Source: an uncultured Clostridia bacterium
GTDB lineage: Bacteria; Bacillota; Clostridia; Oscillospirales; Acutalibacteraceae
Direction of reading: 5' to 3'
Length of the DNA stretch: 64,000 nucleotides
NCBI GenBank assembly: GCA_947630835.1
Contig: CANRIZ010000013.1
Span: 1 to 64,000 of the forward strand
Positions within the stretch are counted from its first letter, which is position 1; each line of letters begins with the position of its first letter. Made by a program: the position numbers and the translations under genes. Below are positions 50,514-58,309 of this stretch, one piece after another. The notes beneath the pieces are model-generated. The model had not been told where the DNA came from, searched no databases, and saw only the letters and a list, made by a program, of their open reading frames with translations.

Positions 50514-53189
50514 ATGAAGCATTATCTTATGTCAAGCGAAGAAGTTTTCGGAGCTTTCAATGCTTCCGCGGACGGTCTTGGGTCTGCCGAAGCGGAAAAA
50601 CGGCTTTCGGAAAACGGTAAGAACAAGCTCAAAGAGGGCAAGAAGAAATCTGTTATCAAGCGGTTCTTTGAACAGTTTATGGACCCGATGATAATTATTC
50701 TTATTGTCGCTGCGGTTATCTCCGCAATTACGGCTTCGTTCGGCGGCGAAAAGGAAGGCTACGCCGACGTTATAATCATACTGTCCGTTGTAATTATCAA
50801 CGCCGTACTCGGAGTTTATCAGGAGAGCAAGGCGGAGGCTGCAATAGAAGCGCTGCAGGAAATGGCGGCGGCAACCTCAAAGGTTTTGCGCGACGGCAAG
50901 GTAGTGCAAATTCACAGCGAGGATTTGGTAGTGGGCGACGTTATACTCGTTGAGGCGGGCGACGCCGTTCCCGCAGACGCAAGAATAATCGAGGCGGCGA
51001 GCCTTAAAATCGAGGAGGCCGCGCTGACCGGCGAAAGCGTCCCCGCAAACAAAATCGACGGCATACTGTCGCTTGACGGGGAAAAGGACGTTCCCTTGGG
51101 CGACAGAAAAAATATGATGTATATGGGTTCCACCGTAGTTTACGGGCGCGGCAGGGCTGTTGTCACCGCAACGGGTATGGACACCGAAATGGGCAAAATC
51201 GCCGATTCTCTCGCTCAGGCGGAGGACGGTCAAACTCCCCTCCAGTTAAAGCTTGCGCAGCTTAGTAAAATATTAAGCTACATCGTAATAGGCATATGTA
51301 TATTTATGTTCGGCTTCGGAATCGCAAGGCAGTTTATCGACGGCCAAACTCCGAATTTTGAATTTTATCTTCACTCGTTTATGATAGCCGTTTCGCTTGC
51401 GGTTGCCGCAATCCCCGAGGGCCTTGCCGCAGTCGTTACCATAGTTCTGTCGATAGGCGTTACCAATATGTCCAGAAAAAACGCCATCATAAGGAAGCTT
51501 ACGGCGGTTGAAACGCTCGGCTGCGCTCAGATAATTTGCTCGGATAAAACCGGTACTTTAACGCAGAACAAAATGACTGTCGTTGACAGCTATACGGACA
51601 ATAAAGAGCTTCTCGCCAAAAGTATGGCGCTTTGCACCGACGTAAATATAGACGAGGACGGCAATATTATAGGCGAACCCACGGAATGTGCGCTTGTAAA
51701 TTTCGCCCTCAGCCTTAATCTCAATAAAAACGATTTGCTCAAGGAAGCTCCGAGGGTTGCGGAAGCCCCCTTTGATTCGATGCGTAAAATGATGTCCACC
51801 GTACACAAGACCTCGGCGGGCATAGTGCAATATACCAAGGGAGCGCCCGACGAAATTCTTAAAAGATGTACCGCAATTCTCAAAGACGGCAAAGTACGCC
51901 CCATTACCGACGAGGATAAGGCGGAAATTCTCAAAACCAACAAAGCTTTTGCGGACAAGGCTCTGCGCGTACTTGCTTCAAGCTTTAAGCTGCTTGACGA
52001 GGTTCCGTCGGACTGCGAACCCGAAAAAATCGAAAACGAGCTTGTTTTCTGCGGACTTACGGGTATGATTGATCCCGTCCGTCCCGAGGTAAAAGCGGCT
52101 ATAGAGGAATGCGCTACGGCGGGCATACGCCCGATTATGATAACGGGCGACCATAAGGATACCGCCGTTGCGATAGCTATGGAGCTCGGCATTATCAACG
52201 ACGCTTCACAGGCAATAACGGGCTCGGAGCTTAACGACTTGTCCGATGATGAATTCCTTGAAAAGGTCGGCAACTATTCGGTATATGCAAGGGTTCAGCC
52301 CGAACACAAGGTAAGGATAGTCAACGCCTGGCGCAAAAAGGGCTTTATCACGGCTATGACAGGCGACGGCGTAAACGACGCTCCGTCAATTAAGAGCGCC
52401 GATATAGGCGTAGGTATGGGCATTACAGGCACGGACGTTACAAAGAACGTTGCCGATATGGTTCTTGCCGACGACAACTTCGCCACCATCGTTTCCGCCG
52501 TTGCGGAGGGCAGAAGAATTTACGACAACATCAGGAAGGCTATACAGTTCCTGCTTGCCTCCAACCTCTCGGAGGTTATGTCGATTTTCGTCGCAAACCT
52601 TATAGGCTTCACAATTCTTGAACCCACTCACCTGCTTTGGATAAACCTTATTACCGACTCGTTCCCGGCTCTTGCTTTGGGTATGGAAAGACCCGAGGAG
52701 GATATTATGAGACGTCAGCCGAGAAAAGCTGCGGACGGTATCTTTGCCGGCGGCGTTGGAATAGATATTGCATATCAGGGCGTGCTTGTCACCGTCCTTA
52801 CGATAGCGGCGTATTATATAGGCCATTTCCTCGAAGTGGGCAACTGGAACGCTCACGCGGCTTCAAGCCCGGACGGCATTACCATGGCTTTCCTTACTAT
52901 GTCTATGTGCGAAATTTTCCACTCGTTTAATATGCGCTCGCAGCGTCAATCCGTAATCAAGATGATGTGCAAGGGCAGTCACAACAAATTCATCTATCTT
53001 GCAACTCTCGCTTCCCTCGTTCTTACAACGGCGGTTATCTATATTCCGTTCCTTAAAAACGCTTTCCATTTCACGGCTATAAGCCCCGTTGAATATGCGG
53101 TTGCAATGCTTCTTGCGTTTACGGTAATACCCGTGGTAGAAATAATCAAGGCAATTCAACGCGCTATAGCAAAGAAAAAGAATAAGTAA
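50514..53189 (+). CDS. P2-type cation-transporting ATPase (Ca2+/Mn2+ type)
   Basis: An 891-residue SERCA-like pump. The A domain has LTGES, and the phosphorylation site is SDKTGTLTQNKM (Asp344). The P domain shows MITGDHKDTA and MTGDGVNDAPSIKSADIG. Helix M4 has AVAAIPEGLAAVV, the Ca2+-type motif, and helix M6 keeps Asn and Asp in WINLITDSFPALALG, so ion sites like those of Ca2+/Mn2+ pumps seem intact. Because a Mn2+ riboswitch precedes it, export of Mn2+ (perhaps also Ca2+) is the best inference. GAGGTG site before ATG. Confidence 0.92.
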   Translation: MKHYLMSSEEVFGAFNASADGLGSAEAEKRLSENGKNKLKEGKKKSVIKRFFEQFMDPMIIILIVAAVISAITASFGGEKEGYADVIIILSVVIINAVLGVYQESKAEAAIEALQEMAAATSKVLRDGKVVQIHSEDLVVGDVILVEAGDAVPADARIIEAASLKIEEAALTGESVPANKIDGILSLDGEKDVPLGDRKNMMYMGSTVVYGRGRAVVTATGMDTEMGKIADSLAQAEDGQTPLQLKLAQLSKILSYIVIGICIFMFGFGIARQFIDGQTPNFEFYLHSFMIAVSLAVAAIPEGLAAVVTIVLSIGVTNMSRKNAIIRKLTAVETLGCAQIICSDKTGTLTQNKMTVVDSYTDNKELLAKSMALCTDVNIDEDGNIIGEPTECALVNFALSLNLNKNDLLKEAPRVAEAPFDSMRKMMSTVHKTSAGIVQYTKGAPDEILKRCTAILKDGKVRPITDEDKAEILKTNKAFADKALRVLASSFKLLDEVPSDCEPEKIENELVFCGLTGMIDPVRPEVKAAIEECATAGIRPIMITGDHKDTAVAIAMELGIINDASQAITGSELNDLSDDEFLEKVGNYSVYARVQPEHKVRIVNAWRKKGFITAMTGDGVNDAPSIKSADIGVGMGITGTDVTKNVADMVLADDNFATIVSAVAEGRRIYDNIRKAIQFLLASNLSEVMSIFVANLIGFTILEPTHLLWINLITDSFPALALGMERPEEDIMRRQPRKAADGIFAGGVGIDIAYQGVLVTVLTIAAYYIGHFLEVGNWNAHAASSPDGITMAFLTMSMCEIFHSFNMRSQRQSVIKMMCKGSHNKFIYLATLASLVLTTAVIYIPFLKNAFHFTAISPVEYAVAMLLAFTVIPVVEIIKAIQRAIAKKKNK

Positions 53190-53211
53190 AGGCTTCCCGC
53201 AAGGCACAAAA

Positions 53212-53248
53212 AAAGCGCCGGCGCAATGCGTCGGCGCTTTATTTTTTC
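53212..53248. terminator. bidirectional terminator between ATPase and response-regulator genes
   Basis: AAAGCGCCG (53212-53220) pairs with CGGCGCTTT (53232-53240), with inner GCGC/GCGT pairing. A run of A precedes and a run of T follows it, which fits use in both directions. Confidence 0.85.
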
Positions 53249-53264
53249 GTAGCGCGGAAACGGG

Positions 53265-53975
53265 TTACACTCCCGACATTATAAACTTAAAAAATCTGGT
53301 TCTGAACTTTGCGCTGCAGCTTCTTGAAATGGGAATGGAATACTGCCCGGCAAGCTGAATTTTGCTTTCGTTGTATTTGCTGATATGGTTCAAATTCACT
53401 AAGTAACTTTTATGCGGCTTGGCAAAATTATTGTCGGCAAGCTGTTCCTCCCAGTAATCCATCTTTTTGGTTGAGGTGTACACCCTTTCCTGCGTAATAA
53501 CCCTTGTTTTTCTGTGGGTGTCGCTCTCTATCTCGATAAAGATTACGTCGTTTGTCGGTATTTTGAACAGTTCCGAATTTTCCTTGACTACTATATTTGA
53601 GCTAAGCTCGTAAACTCTTTTTATCGCGCGGTCAAATCCCTTGCAAAATCTTCTCTCGTCAACGGGCTTTTCAAAGAACCTGAAGGCGTTGAGGTCAAGG
53701 CTGTCGTCAAGATATTTTCCGTAAGCGGTAATGTAAATCAAAACTACGTTGGCGTTCTTATCCCTAAGCCTTTTGCCGACCTCCAGCCCGTCTATATCGG
53801 GCATTTCGACGTCCAATATCGCAATATCGATTTTTTCGTTCAACGCCAAAAGCTCGTACCCGGAATTAAAGCAAAAGGTGTTCAATTCTATTTCGCTGTC
53901 GCTTTTGTATTCATCAATAATTTTCTTAACGGTATCGACGAAAACGGCTTCGTCGTCGCAAATTGCTATATTCAT
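53265..53975 (-). CDS. LytTR response regulator, AgrA-like (regulator 1)
   Basis: A 236-residue regulator. Receiver domain residues 1-120: acidic pair ICDDE, phospho-acceptor Asp55 in AILDVEMPDIDG, Thr in YITAYG and Lys in FFEKPVDE. C-terminal LytTR DNA-binding domain: NDVIFIEIESDTHRKTRVI, KPHKSYLVNLNHISKYN. LytTR/AgrA proteins bind direct repeats upstream of agr promoters. It is separated from kinase gene 1 by an oppositely oriented XRE gene and a small-RNA candidate, so it has its own transcript. CGGAG-type site. Confidence 0.92.
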   Translation of the reverse strand: MNIAICDDEAVFVDTVKKIIDEYKSDSEIELNTFCFNSGYELLALNEKIDIAILDVEMPDIDGLEVGKRLRDKNANVVLIYITAYGKYLDDSLDLNAFRFFEKPVDERRFCKGFDRAIKRVYELSSNIVVKENSELFKIPTNDVIFIEIESDTHRKTRVITQERVYTSTKKMDYWEEQLADNNFAKPHKSYLVNLNHISKYNESKIQLAGQYSIPISRSCSAKFRTRFFKFIMSGV

Positions 53976-54112
53976 CGTATCGCTCCGTTCTTATTTAATT
54001 AAACGATTAAATTCTGACATAATATAACTTCGTGTTTCATAATTTTACTAAATAATCCTGTGATTTACAATAGCGTATGCAAAAATAACCGTAAAATCTG
54101 CAAAAATACATC

Positions 54113-54137
54113 ATTTTTCTAATTTTTGTAGAAAAAT
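54113..54137. promoter_or_regulatory. inverted repeat upstream of XRE gene
   Basis: Perfect 9-base arms ATTTTTCTA (54113-54121) and TAGAAAAAT (54129-54137), just upstream of a TATAAT-like -10 (54152-54157) for the XRE gene and downstream of the divergent regulator-1 start. Possible operator. The rest of the 53976-54206 gap is AT-rich with no gene. Confidence 0.35.
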
Positions 54138-54206
54138 CTAATAATTTAGTGTATAATTTAAGAGGTCGATATTTTAACAAAAATAAAACGAAAAGGAAAA
54201 AATCAT

Positions 54207-54557
54207 ATGTCGTTTCTTTCGGACGTGGGCAGAAGAATAAAAACTCAAAGGCTGATAATGGGTATGACTCAGGCGGAGCTTGCCGCCGCAGTTTCCGCAA
54301 AGCGCAAAATTACCGACAAACAGCTTTCAAGGCTTGAAACGGGAACCTCCGGCACGGGGCTTGAAACCTTTGCGGCGCTCTCGGCGGCTCTCGGAAAAAC
54401 TCCCGACTATTTTCTGCTGGGCATAGACAAAGCAGACCTCGGCATCAGGCAGGACGTAATAAACGAAATAGTCGAAAACCTGCATTTGTGCAGCTTTGAA
54501 AATTTAAAGAACATTCTGGCTGTCGCAAAGGCTTTTTCAAACAATAATTCTCAATAA
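54207..54557 (+). CDS. XRE-family regulator within the agr locus (1)
   Basis: A 116-residue protein with an N-terminal Cro/C1 HTH (MTQAELAAAVSAKRKITDKQLSRLETG, residues about 19-43) and a C-terminal helical part (QDVINEIVENLHLCSFENLKNILAVAKAF). AAAAGGA site. Its position between kinase 1 and regulator 1, in the opposite orientation, splits what would be an agrCA pair; it may modulate the locus. Confidence 0.82.
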   Translation: MSFLSDVGRRIKTQRLIMGMTQAELAAAVSAKRKITDKQLSRLETGTSGTGLETFAALSAALGKTPDYFLLGIDKADLGIRQDVINEIVENLHLCSFENLKNILAVAKAFSNNNSQ

Positions 54558-54630
54558 GCCGTATTTTGCCGTCGGTTTTATACAAAAACAAATTGTTTTA
54601 TGCTTGTTTTGCATTTTTTGGGAAATACTG

Positions 54631-54659
54631 TTGACACAGCGCCGTTTATATGCTATATA
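54631..54659 (+). promoter_or_regulatory. strong promoter inside the agr locus with no gene behind it
   Basis: TTGACA (54631-54636), exactly 17 bases, TATATA (54654-54659). It points away from the XRE gene into a 140-base region that ends in a terminator and holds no open frame. Confidence 0.7.
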
Positions 54660-54665
54660 TAAGAT

Positions 54666-54803
54666 ATACGGCGTTAAACTTCATTTTAAATAAATTGCCT
54701 TCATACGAAAAGGACGTTTATTTAAATTCAGCCGAAAAATCAAAACAAAGCTTTTTTTCTCCTTTTTGGGGCGGGGTGCTTTTCGTTTACCCCGCCTTTT
54801 TTT
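54666..54803 (+). ncRNA. candidate small RNA of the agr locus
   Basis: From the predicted start near 54666 there is a stem TTTAAATAAA/TTTATTTAAA (about 54685-54694 with 54716-54725) with inner CCTT/AAGG pairing. A single-stranded CTTTTTTTCTCC tract follows, then the terminator GGCGGGGT (54770-54777)/ACCCCGCC (54789-54796) and seven T. No ATG-led frame exists within the transcript. The CU-rich tract could pair with Shine-Dalgarno sequences. A regulatory RNA made from an agr locus recalls staphylococcal RNAIII in position only; there is no sequence similarity that I can claim. Confidence 0.5.
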
Positions 54804-54814
54804 ATTGCATAGTT

Positions 54815-56104
54815 TTATTCGCTTACGGGCAATATGACGGAAACCGTAAATTTCCTTTCCTCAGGGTCATATTCCCAATGAAAATCGCCGTCATATTTTT
54901 TTACCGTTCTTATTACGCTCTTATGGCCGTAGCCGTGAGAGCCTTTGTCCTTCTTTTGCGACAGCAATACGCCGTTTTCCGTTTTCGGCGCTTTTACGCA
55001 GGAATTGCATATGCTGATATGCACCATACTCCCGAAATTGTTTATACTTAAGGAAATAAATTTTTCCCCGCTTTTCTCCGCAGCCTCCACGGCGTTGTCA
55101 AGCAGATTGTTTAAAAGCGAGGTAAGGTCGGTATCGTCTATAAAGTCCAAGTTTGACCTGTGTATGTTCCTTTCAAAGCTTATGCCTCTTTTTTCGCACA
55201 AAAGGCAGTATTTTCTGATTATCAAATCCAACAGCTTGTTGGAGGACTTGCCGATTTGATTTGCACTGTCGATATTATCGGCAAAGCTTGTAATGTACTC
55301 CCTTGCCCTTTCGGGTTCTTGAGTCAGGGCGTACAAATTTGTAAGGTGATTTTTCGTATCGTGAACGAACATTTGCAGTTCTTCGTTTTGGCGTTCAAGC
55401 AACTCAAAATAGGTTTTTTCTATTTCCTCTTTTTGAACGGCGGCTCGAAGCTCATAAAGCTCCGCTTCCCTGTTTGCGGTAGCCTGTTGAAAAATGCAGG
55501 TCAAAATAACGGAGGATATCATAAAAATTATTGCGGCGCTTATTATTATCTTCATTTTTCCGCTCAGATTGTAATTTTCGTAAATCGGCACATATAAAAT
55601 TAAAACTATCAGTAAGGACAGCGGATAGAGAAAAAAGATAAAATGCGTTTTCTTGTTCTGCCTGTATCTTCCGATTATATCGCTTACAGCCTTCAACAAA
55701 ACAAAAAGCAGGGTTTTACTTATGGTGATAAGCAGGGTATAGCTTAGGTAATCCTTGGTGTATCCTTTGGGCTCTCTGTTAAATATGTACGAAATAATAA
55801 GCTCCGAGCTTATATCCGTAATCGCCACGGACAAAGCTATAACGGCGGCGTAAACAAATGAAAACCTGAGGTTGAATTTATATACATAACGCAGGATTAA
55901 AAAATGGAAAAGAACAAATACGGCGGTGTTTACGAATACATTGTAATTAAAGAACAAATTAAAAGCGGTCATTACGGCATATGAAGCAAACAGGTAAACG
56001 AGCCGCATTCTGTTTTTGCCGAGTTGCGTAATGCTTTCGTAAAAATAAAAGCAAATTAAAGCCTCTATCGCTTGAAGCAATATATTAAACAAAGCAGAAA
56101 CCAT
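54815..56104 (-). CDS. AgrC-like GHKL sensor histidine kinase (kinase 1)
   Basis: A 429-residue receptor kinase: about six membrane helices (residues 1-205), a coiled-coil linker (ELYELRAAVQKEEIEKTYFELLERQNEEL), the H box FVHDTKNHL with His248, the N box LLNNLLDNAVEAA and the G box DKGSHGYGHKS. AgrC-type kinases sense cyclic peptides made by AgrB/AgrD. Residues around QIGKSSNKLLDLI to HRSNLDF are encoded by a 107-base block identical to kinase 2. AAGGGG site before ATG. Last gene after agrD-agrB on the same strand, separated by 142 bases containing a perfect inverted repeat. Confidence 0.92.
   Translation of the reverse strand: MVSALFNILLQAIEALICFYFYESITQLGKNRMRLVYLFASYAVMTAFNLFFNYNVFVNTAVFVLFHFLILRYVYKFNLRFSFVYAAVIALSVAITDISSELIISYIFNREPKGYTKDYLSYTLLITISKTLLFVLLKAVSDIIGRYRQNKKTHFIFFLYPLSLLIVLILYVPIYENYNLSGKMKIIISAAIIFMISSVILTCIFQQATANREAELYELRAAVQKEEIEKTYFELLERQNEELQMFVHDTKNHLTNLYALTQEPERAREYITSFADNIDSANQIGKSSNKLLDLIIRKYCLLCEKRGISFERNIHRSNLDFIDDTDLTSLLNNLLDNAVEAAEKSGEKFISLSINNFGSMVHISICNSCVKAPKTENGVLLSQKKDKGSHGYGHKSVIRTVKKYDGDFHWEYDPEERKFTVSVILPVSE
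55146..55252 (-). repeat. 107-bp identical inverted repeat, copy in kinase 1
   Basis: Read on the minus strand, from GGCAAGTCCTCC to CAAACTTGGA, this block is identical at every base to 59164-59270 on the plus strand. The surrounding kinase sequence has many synonymous and amino-acid differences. Confidence 0.95.
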
Positions 56105-56130
56105 AATTTATGCCCCTTAAAAGTCAAAAA

Positions 56131-56169
56131 TATAGGGTAAACCCTTAATAGATAAAAGTTTACCCTATA
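56131..56169. promoter_or_regulatory. perfect 12-bp inverted repeat upstream of kinase 1
   Basis: TATAGGGTAAAC (56131-56142) and GTTTACCCTATA (56158-56169) flank a 15-base loop, 27 bases before the kinase ATG. No T run follows on the minus strand, so an operator or an RNA hairpin that tunes expression between agrB and the kinase is more likely than a terminator. Confidence 0.5.
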
Positions 56170-56246
56170 ACGCCGTATTTTGTCAAATTTTCAGAATTTT
56201 TTAATATTACGGCAAATTGAAATGATTAAGCCTGTGAACCGAGACT

Positions 56247-56831
56247 TTAAGCAAGCCGCTTATGATTTAACAGGCGGCCGCATATCAGCGAAACGCTTTG
56301 CAGCAGCACCGCAAAAAATATCGCTCCTTTTATTTCGTCGGAAAGTCCCAGCGCACATATGCAAGCCTCGATTATCAAAGCTGCGACCGCCAATACGGCG
56401 GTATATTTTCGGAATTTTACCTTTTCCGCTCTATCCAGAGCCTTTTGCGGTGTATCCGCCGGCGACAGCAATATTACCAAAGCGCACAGCGGTACAAAAA
56501 CAAGCATTAACACTTTGACATTTGTAAATTTTACAAACTTTATTGCGAACATACACATTAAAACCGAGGACAAAGTCGCTGCCTGACATCCGAGCTCCGT
56601 TTTTGCGTGAAAGCCTCCGCCGAACCTATGTAAAAAATAAAAGGCAAAATAGAATAAAACGCTCGGAAAAGCAATCCTAAGTATTACGCCTGTAATAAGG
56701 CAAAAGGCGCAGGAAAAAATTTCCGAAATAATAACAAAAAGCCCGTAATGGTAAAGTTCAAACTCGTCTGCGTCTATAATTTGTTTTTTAACCATACTGT
56801 CCGCAATATTTGCAGAAAAACGGCCTATCAT
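56247..56831 (-). CDS. agrB: AgrB-like peptide-processing membrane protease
   Basis: A 194-residue accessory gene regulator B family protein with about five to six membrane helices. The cysteine-protease pair is intact in RFGGGFHAKTELGCQ: His75 and Cys82, seven residues apart as in S. aureus AgrB. It trims AgrD and closes its ring. The ATG overlaps the agrD stop (ATGA), which indicates coupled translation of peptide and processing enzyme. Confidence 0.94.
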   Translation of the reverse strand: MIGRFSANIADSMVKKQIIDADEFELYHYGLFVIISEIFSCAFCLITGVILRIAFPSVLFYFAFYFLHRFGGGFHAKTELGCQAATLSSVLMCMFAIKFVKFTNVKVLMLVFVPLCALVILLSPADTPQKALDRAEKVKFRKYTAVLAVAALIIEACICALGLSDEIKGAIFFAVLLQSVSLICGRLLNHKRLA

Positions 56832-56965
56832 TTTTTAATTTTGTACTCGTTGTACTTTTTCGGGAGCTTGGGCTGAAATGACAAAAATGTGCTTGTAGAA
56901 TTGGCGTCAACCTTAACCGAAAAATTAATTAAATTAATAACCTTTTTCATTAATTCTTTTTTCAT
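56828..56965 (-). CDS. agrD: AgrD-like autoinducer prepeptide with Ser in place of ring Cys
   Basis: A 45-residue frame with an AAAGGAGG site. The N-terminal amphipathic helix is MKKELMKKVINLINFSVKV. The core is NSTSTFLS (residues 22-29) and the charged C-terminal tail FQPKLPKKYNEYKIKK. Aligning the conserved QPxxP tail with clostridial AgrD and the xxPKxx tail of staphylococcal AgrD places the ring at Ser25-Thr-Phe-Leu-Ser29, with Ser25 where Cys normally is. That predicts a lactone instead of a thiolactone, as in S. intermedius. The protein contains no Cys at all. Ring boundaries are inferred. It overlaps agrB by four bases. Confidence 0.85.
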   Translation of the reverse strand: MKKELMKKVINLINFSVKVDANSTSTFLSFQPKLPKKYNEYKIKK

Positions 56966-56988
56966 TATAAAGACCTCCTTTCATATTA

Positions 56989-57017
56989 TTTATAAAACAA
57001 ACGAACCATCAATTCAA
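56989..57017 (-). promoter_or_regulatory. agrDB promoter
   Basis: On the minus strand TTGAAT (57017-57012), 17 bases, TATAAA (56994-56989); the expected start is near 56982 with a very short leader before the ribosome-binding site. Confidence 0.65.
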
Positions 57018-57029
57018 TAAAACGAGCGT

Positions 57030-57075
57030 TTTTGCATTAAAAGAAATGCAAAACTGCACATTTTTCAAATGCAAA
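57030..57075. promoter_or_regulatory. possible LytTR activator sites upstream of agrDB
   Basis: A perfect inverted repeat TTTTGCATT (57030-57038)/AATGCAAAA (57045-57053) and a direct repeat of AAATGCAAA (57044-57052 and 57067-57075, 23 bases apart) lie 13 bases beyond the -35. LytTR dimers bind tandem 9-base sites spaced by about two helical turns, so autoregulation by one or both regulators is plausible. Confidence 0.45.
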
Positions 57076-57103
57076 TTCAAAAATCAAAGATATACTTGAT
57101 ATT

Positions 57104-57131
57104 TTGTCGAAAATTTCAAATACGGTATAAT
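57104..57131 (+). promoter_or_regulatory. promoter of XRE gene 2 in agr locus
   Basis: TTGTCG (57104-57109), 16 bases, TATAAT (57126-57131), divergent from agrDB. Confidence 0.5.
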
Positions 57132-57191
57132 ATTTTGAAATCTTATTTTATTCCATTGCCATATCAATAATGATATTATTTATACGGGGCG

Positions 57192-57524
57192 ATGAAATTG
57201 AATATAGACAAAAACGAAATAATCGGGTACAGAATAGCCAAGTTCAGGAAAAGAGAGGGTTACACTCAAGCTGAGCTGAGCGAAAAAATCGATATATCCA
57301 CAACGGAAATATCAAACCTTGAGTGCGGCAAAAACAACCTTTCTTATCCGACGCTGATAAGCCTTTGCAACGTTTTGAATATATGCCCCTGTCAGCTTTT
57401 ATCGGGTGCGATAAAGGATGAGGTTTCCGATAACATAATAGATTTGGTAAGAGAATTGTCAAAAGACGAGCAAAGAATACTTTATTCGCTGTTATTGGAA
57501 TATTTTAACCAAAAGAATCCATAA
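57192..57524 (+). CDS. XRE-family regulator within the agr locus (2)
   Basis: A 110-residue protein with a Cro/C1 HTH (YTQAELSEKIDISTTEISNLECGKNNLSYPTL, residues about 24-55) and a C-terminal helical segment (DLVRELSKDEQRILYSLLLEYF). It is transcribed divergently from agrD and precedes regulator 2, mirroring the XRE gene beside regulator 1. Its own terminator-like hairpin follows at 57557. Confidence 0.85.
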   Translation: MKLNIDKNEIIGYRIAKFRKREGYTQAELSEKIDISTTEISNLECGKNNLSYPTLISLCNVLNICPCQLLSGAIKDEVSDNIIDLVRELSKDEQRILYSLLLEYFNQKNP

Positions 57525-57527
57525 TAT

Positions 57528-57556
57528 TTGAAAATTTCCTGAATCTGTGTTATATT
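57528..57556 (+). promoter_or_regulatory. promoter of regulator 2-kinase 2 operon
   Basis: TTGAAA (57528-57533), 17 bases, TATATT (57551-57556). The transcript start would fall inside the hairpin at 57557-57581. Confidence 0.6.
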
Positions 57557-57581
57557 AGACTCAAGTAAAAATCTTGAGTCT
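57557..57581 (+). terminator. hairpin between XRE gene 2 and regulator 2
   Basis: AGACTCAAG (57557-57565) pairs with CTTGAGTCT (57573-57581), followed by TTATTTG. It can stop readthrough from the XRE gene while the next promoter fires from within it. Confidence 0.65.
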
Positions 57582-57598
57582 TTATTTGTGAGGCTTTT

Positions 57599-58309
57599 AT
57601 GGTTATAGACGCGCTTATATGCGACGATGAGAAGTCCTGCTGCGACGAAATAAAGAGCTATCTTTTAAAATACTGCGGCGAGCACTCGTTAACCTGCGTC
57701 TGCGACAGCTATATTTCAAGCATAGAAGCAATATCCGCAAACAAATCATATGATATTGCCTTTTTGGATATAAAAATCGACAGCTGCACGGGACTTGAAA
57801 TTGCAAAAAGGCTAAAGTCAAAAAACAAAAACATTATAATATTTTTTATAACCAATTACGAACAGTATATTGACGACGCTATGAACCTCTACGCTCTGAG
57901 GTTTATCAAAAAGCCTCTTGATTATTCAAGATTATACAGCGGACTTGACAGGGCGGTGGAATTGATAAACAAGGACGTTATCGAGTTCTTTTTGGACGGC
58001 GACGGCAAAAAGGTTAAGGTAAATTCAAACGAGATATTATATATCGAAATTGTAAACAGGCGTACCAAGGTAGTGTTGAGCCGCAACGTATTTTATTCGG
58101 GAAACACGCTTGATTACTGGGAAAGGCTTTTGACTCACAGCGCATTTTGCAGGGTTCATAAAAGCTTTATTGTAAACCTCGACTATGTAAAGGAATACAG
58201 GCGATGTGAATTAAAAATGTATAACGGAGATATTGTTCCCATTGCCTACAGGAACCAAACTCAAACGAGGAAGGTCTTTTACAACTATCTAAAGGAGCGT
58301 AAAATATGA
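57599..58309 (+). CDS. LytTR response regulator, AgrA-like (regulator 2)
   Basis: A 236-residue paralogue of regulator 1, the same length. Receiver: LICDDEKS, Asp57 in AFLDIKIDSCTGLE, Lys in FIKKPLDYSR. LytTR domain: NEILYIEIVNRRTKVVL and CRVHKSFIVNLDYVKEY. The two regulators differ widely in sequence, so target sites may differ. Overlaps kinase 2 by four bases, forming a direct two-component operon, unlike pair 1. Confidence 0.92.
   Translation: MVIDALICDDEKSCCDEIKSYLLKYCGEHSLTCVCDSYISSIEAISANKSYDIAFLDIKIDSCTGLEIAKRLKSKNKNIIIFFITNYEQYIDDAMNLYALRFIKKPLDYSRLYSGLDRAVELINKDVIEFFLDGDGKKVKVNSNEILYIEIVNRRTKVVLSRNVFYSGNTLDYWERLLTHSAFCRVHKSFIVNLDYVKEYRRCELKMYNGDIVPIAYRNQTQTRKVFYNYLKERKI

Noticed and set aside
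54650..55051. Open frame crossing the small-RNA candidate and the end of kinase 1
   Set aside because: Its ATG lies upstream of the predicted transcript start, it runs through the terminator, and it overlaps kinase 1 on the opposite strand.
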